A DNA stretch of 39,859 nt from Hyphomicrobiales bacterium (GTDB lineage Bacteria; Pseudomonadota; Alphaproteobacteria; Rhizobiales; OSC116), in the NCBI GenBank assembly GCA_013214705.1, contig JABSRZ010000017.1:1-39859 (forward strand), in the 5' to 3' direction. The position numbers and the translations under genes are program-made. This document shows, one piece after another, positions 33,136 through 39,859 of the stretch; positions within the stretch are counted from its first letter, which is position 1, and the number at the start of each line of letters is the position of its first letter. The notes below the pieces were generated by a model. It worked only from the letters and a program-made list of their open reading frames with translations. It was not told the origin of the DNA and made no database searches.

Positions 33136-35592
33136 ATGAAGCAGAAACTGGTCATCATAGGCAATGGAATGGCCCCGGGCCGGGCGCTAGAAAAATTGTT
33201 AACCCTCGCGCCCGACTTATATGAAGTCACAATTTTTAACGCCGAGAACCGGGTGAATTATAACCGCATCATGTTGTCACCGGTATTGTCTGGCGAAAAA
33301 AAATTCGAAGAGATTATCATTCATGGTGATGGTTGGTACATTAAAAATAATGTGACATTATATAAAGGTCACAAAATTACCAATATAGACCGTGCCAAAA
33401 AACAAGTGACATCTGAACATGGCATCGTGGCCGATTATGACAAATTAATCATCGCCACAGGTTCAACACCGTTTATCATTCCTGTGCCGGGCCACAAATT
33501 ACCCGGGGTTTTAAGTTATCGCGATTTAGATGACGTGACCGCCATGATGTTAGCGGCTAAAAGCCGTGGTTCTGCTGTGGTCATTGGCGGTGGCTTACTT
33601 GGGCTTGAAGCCGCAGCGGGTTTAAAAGAACAAGGCATGGATGTTACGGTTATTCATTTAATGCCGACGCTAATGGAGCGCCAATTAGACCCGGCTGCAG
33701 GCTATTTGCTGCAACAAGAATTGGAACAACGTGGCATTAAGGTGTTATGCGGTGCAAATACCAAAGAAATCACCAGCGATACCGATGGCAAAGTAGGTGC
33801 CGTGCATTTAGAAGATGGCACAGTGATTCCGGCTTCACTTATTGTTATGGCCGTAGGCATTCGCCCCAATAGCAAGTTAGCGGAACAATCTGGGTTAGAC
33901 GTTAACCGTGGCATCGTGGTCAGCGACAATATGCAAACTTCCGACCCCGATATTTATTCGCTTGGTGAATGCGCCGAGGTTGGCGGCATGTGCTATGGCT
34001 TGGTGGCTCCTCTCTACCAAATGGCCAACATACTTGCAGCGCAGTTAACTGGCGATGAAACCGCTAAATTTGTTGCACAATATACCCCGACCCGCTTAAA
34101 AGTAACTGGCATAGACCTTTATTCGGCTGGCGATTTTGCCGAAGGCGATGACCGCGAAGAAATTGTATTTAGAGATGCCGCGTCTGGGGTTTATAAGCGG
34201 CTCATTCTGAAAGATAATAAAGTTATTGGCGTGGTGCTATATGGCGAAGCATCCGATGGTCCATGGTTTTTTGAAAAATTAAAGAGTGGCGAAAATATCC
34301 GCGAAATACGCGATATGTTGATATTTGGGCAAAATGCCGTATTGGGGAGCACCAACGCGGACCCGCTCGCCGCCGTTACAGCCTTGCCAGATGAGGCAGA
34401 AATTTGTGGTTGTAATGGCATTTCCAAAGGTGACATTGTCACCACAATAACCAAAAAAGGCCTTACAGATTTGGCCGCCGTAAGATCCCATACAAAAGCC
34501 TCGGCCTCTTGTGGCAGCTGCACTGGTTTGGTTGAGCAATTAATGACCCTCACCCTAGGCGACAGTTTTAATGCCAATGCGGTGCAAAGCCTATGCAGCT
34601 GCACCGAGCTTGGCCATAGCGATGTGAGGCGCTTAATCAAAGCTAAACAGTTAAAAACCATTCCGCAAGTGATGCAGGAGCTAGAATGGCAAACATCATG
34701 CGGGTGTGTGAAATGTCGCCCTGCGCTGAATTATTATTTGGTGGCCGATTGGCCAAATGAATATGCCGATGATTACCAGTCGCGGTTTATCAACGAGCGG
34801 GTGCATGCCAACATTCAAAAAGATGGTACATATTCGGTTGTGCCGCGCATGTGGGGCGGCGTTACTTCTGCTAAAGAGTTACGCGCCATTGCCGATGTGG
34901 TCGATAAGTTCGATATTCCGACAGTTAAATGCACAGGCGGTCAACGCATCGATATGCTGGGCATAAAAAAACAAGATCTACCCGCAGTGTGGAAAGATTT
35001 GGGTGAAGCCGGCTTTGTGTCTGGCCACGCCTATGCCAAAGGGTTACGGACAGTTAAAACCTGCGTGGGTACCGATTGGTGCCGTTTCGGCACGCAAGAT
35101 AGCACCGGCCTAGGCATAAAGTTAGAAAAATTTATGTGGGGCAGTTGGACACCTGCCAAATTAAAATTAGCCGTTTCAGGTTGCCCGCGTAATTGTTCAG
35201 AGGCCACCTGTAAAGACATCGGCGTAGTATGTATCGACTCGGGTTATGAAATTCACATTGGCGGCGCCGCTGGGTTACACATTCGAGGCACGAAAATATT
35301 AGGCAATGTAAGCACCGAAAAAGAAGTTATGGAAGTTATTGTTGCCGTTACCCAAATGTATCGTGAACAAGGCCATTATCTAGAACGCATTTACAAATGG
35401 ATGGATAGAGTCGGGCTAGAGGAAATACAAAAGCAAATCATGGACGATTTAGACACCCGCGTCGCCTACTATAATGGCTTTGTTTATAGCCAAAAATTTG
35501 CCCAAGTCGACCCGTGGAGTGAGAGAGTATCGGGTGTCGATAAACATGAGTTTAACCCACTCGCCACCCTAGCCTTGGAGCCAGCAGAATGA
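33136..35592 (+). CDS. nirB: Assimilatory nitrite reductase [NAD(P)H], large subunit
   Basis: 818 residues from the ATG at 33136, giving the family start (KLVIIGNGMAPGRALEKLL) with AAAGG 9 nt upstream; an in-frame ATG at 33061 would add 25 unrelated residues and has no ribosome site. Order of domains: FAD/NAD(P)-dependent reductase (about 1-300; VVIGGGLLGLEAA), two BFD-type [2Fe-2S] cysteine regions (about 424-470 and 485-540; CGCNG...CGSC and CSC...CGCVKC), then the siroheme/[4Fe-4S] reductase half with ligands in TCVGTDWC (about 641) and GCPRNC (about 684). It reduces nitrite to ammonium in the cytoplasm. It overlaps nirD by 4 nt (ATGA). It needs siroheme, while the local cysG copy is frameshifted. 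Confidence 0.95.
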   Translation: MKQKLVIIGNGMAPGRALEKLLTLAPDLYEVTIFNAENRVNYNRIMLSPVLSGEKKFEEIIIHGDGWYIKNNVTLYKGHKITNIDRAKKQVTSEHGIVADYDKLIIATGSTPFIIPVPGHKLPGVLSYRDLDDVTAMMLAAKSRGSAVVIGGGLLGLEAAAGLKEQGMDVTVIHLMPTLMERQLDPAAGYLLQQELEQRGIKVLCGANTKEITSDTDGKVGAVHLEDGTVIPASLIVMAVGIRPNSKLAEQSGLDVNRGIVVSDNMQTSDPDIYSLGECAEVGGMCYGLVAPLYQMANILAAQLTGDETAKFVAQYTPTRLKVTGIDLYSAGDFAEGDDREEIVFRDAASGVYKRLILKDNKVIGVVLYGEASDGPWFFEKLKSGENIREIRDMLIFGQNAVLGSTNADPLAAVTALPDEAEICGCNGISKGDIVTTITKKGLTDLAAVRSHTKASASCGSCTGLVEQLMTLTLGDSFNANAVQSLCSCTELGHSDVRRLIKAKQLKTIPQVMQELEWQTSCGCVKCRPALNYYLVADWPNEYADDYQSRFINERVHANIQKDGTYSVVPRMWGGVTSAKELRAIADVVDKFDIPTVKCTGGQRIDMLGIKKQDLPAVWKDLGEAGFVSGHAYAKGLRTVKTCVGTDWCRFGTQDSTGLGIKLEKFMWGSWTPAKLKLAVSGCPRNCSEATCKDIGVVCIDSGYEIHIGGAAGLHIRGTKILGNVSTEKEVMEVIVAVTQMYREQGHYLERIYKWMDRVGLEEIQKQIMDDLDTRVAYYNGFVYSQKFAQVDPWSERVSGVDKHEFNPLATLALEPAE

Positions 35593-35921
35593 ACGCCATG
35601 ACAGAAAATTGGGTCGAAATCGGTAGCATAAATGATATACCTTTACGCGGTGCACGTTGTGTTGAGCATGGCGATATGACCATTGCCATTTTCCGCACCA
35701 GTGATGACAAAATTTTTGCGCTCGAAGATAAATGCCCGCATAAAAACGGCCCGTTGAGCGATGGCATTGTGCATGATGGCTGTGTCACATGCCCCTTACA
35801 TAACTGGGTTATTTCGCTGGAAACTGGCCAAGCTCAGGGCGCAGATAAAGGCCAGAGCCTGTCATTTCCCGTGCAAATGAATGGCAATAAAATATTGTTA
35901 TCACTTAGAGCTAAATCATAG
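35589..35921 (+). CDS. nirD: Nitrite reductase small subunit, Rieske-like
   Basis: 110 residues, typical for NirD. It keeps a full Rieske ligand set, CPHKNG (C-x-H) near 49-54 and CPLHNW (C-x2-H) near 65-70; some NirD proteins have lost these, so this one could bind a [2Fe-2S] cluster. It pairs with NirB in NAD(P)H-dependent nitrite reduction. Translation is coupled to nirB through an ATGA overlap, and nasA follows. Confidence 0.92.
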   Translation: MNAMTENWVEIGSINDIPLRGARCVEHGDMTIAIFRTSDDKIFALEDKCPHKNGPLSDGIVHDGCVTCPLHNWVISLETGQAQGADKGQSLSFPVQMNGNKILLSLRAKS

Positions 35922-35934
35922 ATCGGCATATTCA

Positions 35935-38613
35935 GTGACCTCGCTAGCTTCAAACATCAAAACCACCTGCCCCTATTGTGGTGTCGGTTGTGGCATAACG
36001 GCCAGCGTCAGCGACGAGTTGGTCAGCATTACAGGCGATGCAGATCACCCGGCCAATAATGGTATTTTATGTTCCAAAGGCATGGCCTTGGCCGAAACGC
36101 TCGACCATACAGATAGATTGCTCAGCCCCATTGTGAATGGCCAACAAACCAATTGGGAATTTGCGCTCAAAAAAGTGGCCCAAGGTTTTAAACAATGCAT
36201 CGATAAATATGGGCCTGATAGCGTGGCTTTTTATGTATCAGGCCAATTGCTGACTGAAGATTATTATGTCGCCAATAAGCTGATGAAAGGCTATATTGGT
36301 AGCGGCAATATCGACACCAATTCGAGGCTCTGCATGTCATCGAGTGTTGCTGGACATAAACGGGCTTTCGGTGCCGACATTGTACCGGGGAATTATGAAG
36401 ATTGGGATGAAACGGACCTAGCCGTTCTGGTCGGCAGCAACGCCGCGTGGTGTCACCCAATATTGTTTAGCCGTTTGCTCAAAGCTCAAAAAACCCGTGG
36501 CGCAAAAATTGTCATTATCGACCCACGCCATACCGCTTCGTGCGACATGGCCGATCTGCATCTGCCGCTTCTGCCCGGGACAGATGTGGTGTTATTTAAC
36601 GGCCTGCTAAGTTATTTGGCGCAGCATAACGCTATAGATGCACATTATGTGGCCACCCATACAAATGGCATGAGCAAGGCACTTAAGCTGGCAAACCAAG
36701 ACGCGCCAGACATTGCCACAGTGGCACAAAAATGTGGCTTAGATGCCGCAAAAGTCTCAGAATTTTACCAGTTATTTGTTGATAACGAACGGGCGTTGTC
36801 AATATACTCGCAAGGGGTAAATCAATCTTCATCTGGCACAGATAAAGTCAACTCCATTATAAATTGCCACCTTTATACAGGCCGCATCGGCAAGCCGGGC
36901 ATGGGTCCATTTTCGGTAACCGGCCAGCCCAATGCCATGGGCGGGCGCGAGGTTGGCGGCTTGGCCAATGTGCTGGCTGCGCATATGGATTTCACACCCA
37001 AAAATGTCGATTTGGTTTCAAGATTTTGGGATGCGCCTAACATTGCCACTCAAGGCGGCGCTAAGGCGGTCGACTTATTCGATAAAATTGCGGATGGAAA
37101 AATAAAAGCCGTATGGATTATGGCCACCAACCCGGCGGTTTCAATGCCCAATGCCAATAAAGTGCGTGACGCGTTGGCAAAATGCCCGTTGGTTGTGGTT
37201 TCAGATTGTATGAATAATACCGACAGTATGCAATATGCCGATGTTAAATTGCCGGCGATGACTTGGGGCGAAAAAGACGGCACTGTCACCAATTCTGAAC
37301 GTCGTATATCGCGCCAACGCAGGTTTTTAGACCCCGCTGGCATGTCAAAACCCGATTGGTGGATTATTTGCCAAGTTGCAAAATATATGGGTTTCGAAAA
37401 ATCCTTCGCCTATCAAAATGTATCGGAAATATACCAAGAACATAGCCAACTATCGGCGTTTGAAAATGACGGCGAAAATTTGCGGGCGTTCAACATCGGC
37501 CTACATGCCGACATATCTGAAAAAGACTATAATGAAATGGCGCCCACACAATGGCCAATTACCGAGGCTACGCCCTATGGCACTGAACGTATGTTGCAAG
37601 ATGGCGAGTTTTTCAACCAAACCCGCAAAGCCAACTTTGTGGCCATCAAACACCAAGCGCCCGTGCATGAAACCAACCAAGATTACCCGCTTATTCTAAA
37701 TTCTGGCCGTATACGAGACCAGTGGCATACCATGAGCCGCACCGGAAAATCGGCCAAACTCAACAACCAATTTTCCGAACCATTTGTATACATTTCCGCC
37801 CAAGATGCCCAAAGATTTGGCGTTAAAGATAATGATTTTGTGCAAATTTTTAGCTGGTGGGGCAAGGCATTGGTGCGCGCCTATATCGATGAAAAACAAC
37901 CAGACGGTCAAATATTCATGCCGATGCATTGGACTGAGATATATTCATCAGCGGCGGTCATTGGCCGTTTGGTAAACCCAGCTACTGACAGCGTTTCTGG
38001 CCAACCAGAGCTAAAACATACGCCGGTTAGCCTTAAAGTTTGGCGGCCAGCGTGGCATGGGTTCTATATCAGCCACCAAAAGCTCGCCCCGGCGGAGTTA
38101 ACGGCCGATAAACAAATAAAATATTGGGCATATAATTGCCAAAATGGTTGCCACATATTAAATTTGGCAGGAGTTGGCGAAGTTGCAGATGTGGGCATTA
38201 TTGATCAGTTAAAAACTTTCGCTAAGAGCAAGTTATTAAGTTATGAAGACAGTGTAGGCGGCCATTACCGATATGCCAATGTGGAAAATAATCGACTAAA
38301 AAGTTGTTTTGTGGCAACAAATCAAGGTGAATTACCGCCACTCGAATGGCTACAAAACCAAATGAGCCGTAAGCTCGATATAGCAGATAAATTGAGTTAT
38401 TTATTGTCGGGTATAAGTCAAGATAAGGTACCAAATTTAGGGCCGATCGTTTGTTCATGCCTTGGTATCTACCAACAACAGATAAAAGATAGCATCAAAG
38501 CCAACGGCCTAACCAGTGTTGATCAAGTTGTAGATTTGTTAAAAGCCGGTAGCAATTGCGGCTCGTGCCTTAGCGAAATTAACCAATTATTGCCGCAACG
38601 ATCTGCGGTATAA
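35935..38613 (+). CDS. nasA: Assimilatory nitrate reductase, molybdopterin catalytic subunit with C-terminal BFD domain
   Basis: 892 residues from the GTG at 35935, 13 nt after nirD. The open frame reaches back to an ATG at 35881, but that would overlap nirD by 41 nt and add residues outside the family; neither start has a strong ribosome site. [4Fe-4S] ligands are CPYCGVGC (from about residue 12) and GILCSKG. The molybdopterin-binding body shows SRLCMSSSVAGHKRAFG, SNAAWCHPILF, GPFSVTGQPNAMGGREVGG and, near 590, SGRIRDQWHTMSRTGKS. The last 55 residues form a BFD-type [2Fe-2S] domain (CSCLG...GSNCGSC). It reduces nitrate to nitrite in the cytoplasm for NirBD. No separate NasB/NasC electron-transfer subunit lies in the window. 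Confidence 0.94.
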   Translation: MTSLASNIKTTCPYCGVGCGITASVSDELVSITGDADHPANNGILCSKGMALAETLDHTDRLLSPIVNGQQTNWEFALKKVAQGFKQCIDKYGPDSVAFYVSGQLLTEDYYVANKLMKGYIGSGNIDTNSRLCMSSSVAGHKRAFGADIVPGNYEDWDETDLAVLVGSNAAWCHPILFSRLLKAQKTRGAKIVIIDPRHTASCDMADLHLPLLPGTDVVLFNGLLSYLAQHNAIDAHYVATHTNGMSKALKLANQDAPDIATVAQKCGLDAAKVSEFYQLFVDNERALSIYSQGVNQSSSGTDKVNSIINCHLYTGRIGKPGMGPFSVTGQPNAMGGREVGGLANVLAAHMDFTPKNVDLVSRFWDAPNIATQGGAKAVDLFDKIADGKIKAVWIMATNPAVSMPNANKVRDALAKCPLVVVSDCMNNTDSMQYADVKLPAMTWGEKDGTVTNSERRISRQRRFLDPAGMSKPDWWIICQVAKYMGFEKSFAYQNVSEIYQEHSQLSAFENDGENLRAFNIGLHADISEKDYNEMAPTQWPITEATPYGTERMLQDGEFFNQTRKANFVAIKHQAPVHETNQDYPLILNSGRIRDQWHTMSRTGKSAKLNNQFSEPFVYISAQDAQRFGVKDNDFVQIFSWWGKALVRAYIDEKQPDGQIFMPMHWTEIYSSAAVIGRLVNPATDSVSGQPELKHTPVSLKVWRPAWHGFYISHQKLAPAELTADKQIKYWAYNCQNGCHILNLAGVGEVADVGIIDQLKTFAKSKLLSYEDSVGGHYRYANVENNRLKSCFVATNQGELPPLEWLQNQMSRKLDIADKLSYLLSGISQDKVPNLGPIVCSCLGIYQQQIKDSIKANGLTSVDQVVDLLKAGSNCGSCLSEINQLLPQRSAV

Positions 38614-39169
38614 TTTTCATTTTTTGGGTGGTTTGCGTAAATCTATTTCAAATATATAACATGAGCGGTTTGCAAGAATAAAATGCCATCTTTAGTCGGT
38701 TTGTTGACCAAATATTCTATCGCCAGTCGGGTCATTTTTAGGGTCAAAACACCATCAATAAGGTGGGCGCTATTTTGTTCGGTTTCAATAACTTCGATTC
38801 GATAGACAAAAGAGCTGCTATCCGGCAAAGCGACTATCAGCCATTTGTAGACTGGACGACCTAGCAAAACACTTTCAAATTGATTATAGTCTATCTCTCA
38901 ACGCTTCATAAGGCGATTCCGTTTTAGCTACCTACATATGAGGGCGAAAAAAAGGAAATTATGGTTTGGCCGCTTTTTTTGTGTCCAAAATATGAACATG
39001 TGAAAAACACGACTGCCACCAAACGGCCCCAACTGGCAGTGCATGTTTACGACCTGTTCACGCTATATTCTGCATTTCGAGATTTTTGTAAGGCACCATT
39101 GATCTGTTAACATATTGTTTTTATTAGTAAAACTGCTTCCGCAGGAGAGAATTACTCTGACTGGACATC
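38614..39169. other. About 550 bp downstream of nasA with no convincing gene
   Basis: No clear terminator follows nasA. The only frame of note is a 74-codon one on the minus strand (next entry). Past 38900 the sequence is A+T-rich and has stops in all frames, leading into the repeat at 39170. Confidence 0.45.
38643..38867 (-). CDS. Possible small protein or gene remnant, unrecognised
   Basis: A frame of 74 codons starting at a TTG, extendable by several sense codons upstream (toward 38886) but with no ATG and no clear ribosome site. The translated sequence has protein-like composition (GRPVYKWLIVALPD, YRIEVIE, HLIDGVLTLKMTRLAIEYL), but I recognise no family. It is convergent with nasA, ending 30 nt from its stop. 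It may be the tail of a gene that lost its 5' end, as neighbouring fragments suggest. Confidence 0.25.
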   Translation of the reverse strand: MLGRPVYKWLIVALPDSSSFVYRIEVIETEQNSAHLIDGVLTLKMTRLAIEYLVNKPTKDGILFLQTAHVIYLK

Positions 39170-39275
39170 ATTGCTCATACCTGAACATAACCATTTGAAA
39201 CCAAACGAAATAAAAATTTCTTTTTCACATAGCGGAACATTTCAGAACATACAATCTCAGCCCAAAAGGTGGGCT
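39170..39275 (+). repeat. 106-bp repeat copy A, inverted relative to 13489-13593
   Basis: Roughly 90% identical by eye to the copy inside the coupling-protein remnant. It again encodes SFSHSGTFQNIQS followed by KRWAVR, here in a 60-codon frame starting at a TTG (39171-39353), and then runs into unrelated sequence after ggtgggct. Confidence 0.8.
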
Positions 39276-39431
39276 GTGAGGTGGGTCAATTTAAGTGAAC
39301 AAGTGATTTTTATACAGTTCAATAAACTCATGGTTGACCATATTTGGGCTTGAAATACGCTGAAGCAATTGGCGCAGATATTCAACTGGCCATCAGAGTG
39401 CTAGCATGAGTTTAACAAGCATGTTATGCCA

Positions 39432-39707
39432 TCAGATGGTTATACCGCCATCAATACAAATTGCTTGCCCATTGACAAAGGCACCATCGTCAGATGCCAA
39501 AAAGGCACACAGGCCAGCAATCTCTTCGGGTTGCCCAAAACGTCCTGCTGGCTGACGATCAATAAAATATTGAACCGCTTCGTCACGGCTACTCATTGTC
39601 TTGGCCAGTTCGCCGGTTAATTGTTGTACAGAAACAACGTCATCTGCTGTGCCAACGCCAAGCTCAACCACCAACTTCTTGCAAGTTTCTTCAAAAGCGA
39701 TTGCCAT
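39432..39707 (-). pseudogene. Chimeric remnant: SDR C-terminus joined to a foreign N-terminus
   Basis: The frame encodes 91 residues. From about residue 33 onward it is the C-terminal end of a short-chain dehydrogenase (RQPAGRFGQPEEIAGLCAFLASDDGAFVNGQAICIDGGITI), but the Rossmann loop and Ser-Tyr-Lys catalytic set are absent. The first 32 residues (MAIAFEETCKKLVV, VVSVQQLTG) do not belong to an SDR; they resemble the start of a choline/aminoglycoside-type kinase, where LTGG usually follows. A deletion seems to have joined two genes in frame. Its ATG shares a base with the stop of the upstream gene (TAATG), so it inherited that gene's coupling. Probably non-functional. Confidence 0.6.
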
Positions 39708-39859
39708 TATCTAACCCCCACAAACCAATTTTCATCTTGTCCGCTGCCGTTAGCCATTGCAAGTGTATCAGGGCTCAACATCCCGCCTGGGACAGCCATT
39801 TCGCTACGTCTAAAACCCCAATTAAAAGACCAAGTTTGAGTGTCGATATTTTTAGAATT
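39707..39859 (-). CDS. C-terminal end of an unrecognised protein, cut by the right window edge
   Basis: 50 codons plus a TAA stop run in from the right edge in one open frame. The visible tail includes WSFNWGFRRSEMAVPGG and NGSGQDENWFVGVR. I do not recognise the family. The stop overlaps the next ATG (TAATG), which suggests an operon with whatever gene originally followed, now replaced by the chimeric SDR remnant. Confidence 0.5.
   Translation of the reverse strand, partial: NSKNIDTQTWSFNWGFRRSEMAVPGGMLSPDTLAMANGSGQDENWFVGVR

Noticed and set aside
1-39859. CRISPR array, toxin-antitoxin or phage-defence system
   Set aside because: I saw no regularly spaced repeats, no cas genes and no recognisable defence domains; the only repeats are those listed.

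Overview
The window looks like a chromosomal segment of a motile, A+T-rich Gram-negative bacterium, most likely an alphaproteobacterium of marine or aquatic type. I infer this from protein character (RbsABC-type uptake with an SMP-30 lactonase, an FCD-type GntR regulator, a NarK-kinase/phosphatase-NirBD-NasA nitrate cluster, sigma-54 promoters). No rRNA or complete tRNA is present to fix the taxonomy.

Layout. (1) Positions 1-9999 hold two divergent operons around a FadR/FCD-type GntR regulator. Leftward run gntR, a ribose-type ABC importer (binding protein, double ATPase, permease) and an SMP-30/gluconolactonase cut by the window edge. Rightward run a UxuA-type mannonate dehydratase, an SDR dehydrogenase resembling 2-keto-3-deoxy-L-fuconate dehydrogenase, a second divergent UxuA-like protein, a second SDR and an FAH-family diketo-acid hydrolase. 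Three 11-bp sites fitting TNGTNNNACNA lie between the operons. A quinone-type D-lactate dehydrogenase (Dld) follows. Together they read as a non-phosphorylative route: sugar, lactone, aldonate, 2-keto-3-deoxy acid, 2,4-diketo acid, then pyruvate plus (I infer) lactate. The dehydratase step uses a UxuA fold instead of the usual enolase-superfamily enzyme.

(2) 12.0-13.6 kb is the remnant of a conjugative element: a replication-relaxation-like protein and the C-terminal end of a coupling ATPase, joined at its 5' end to a 106-bp sequence that recurs in inverted orientation near 39.2 kb. Next comes a large secreted protein with duplicated four-cysteine modules and a possible glycoside-hydrolase region.

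(3) 16.8-27.5 kb is a sensing and uptake module: hybrid histidine kinase, OmpR-type regulator, a divergent ABC importer with an AfuA-like binding protein, one fused permease and an ATPase, then a HAD phosphatase and a chemoreceptor. It fits uptake of sugar phosphates better than the iron that such genes are usually annotated for.

(4) 27.5-28.7 kb is an integration scar: a 3' fragment of tRNA-Met with different 12-bp-spaced repeat pairs on each side, and a Mu-like DUF3164 fragment.

(5) 28.7-38.6 kb is an assimilatory nitrate cluster: leftward narK, a fused PP2C phosphatase/Ser-Thr kinase and a frameshifted siroheme synthase; rightward nirB, nirD and nasA. Divergent sigma-54 promoters lie between the two arms, which implies nitrogen control. 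(6) 38.6-39.86 kb is a patchwork of gene fragments, including an SDR C-terminus fused to a foreign N-terminus.
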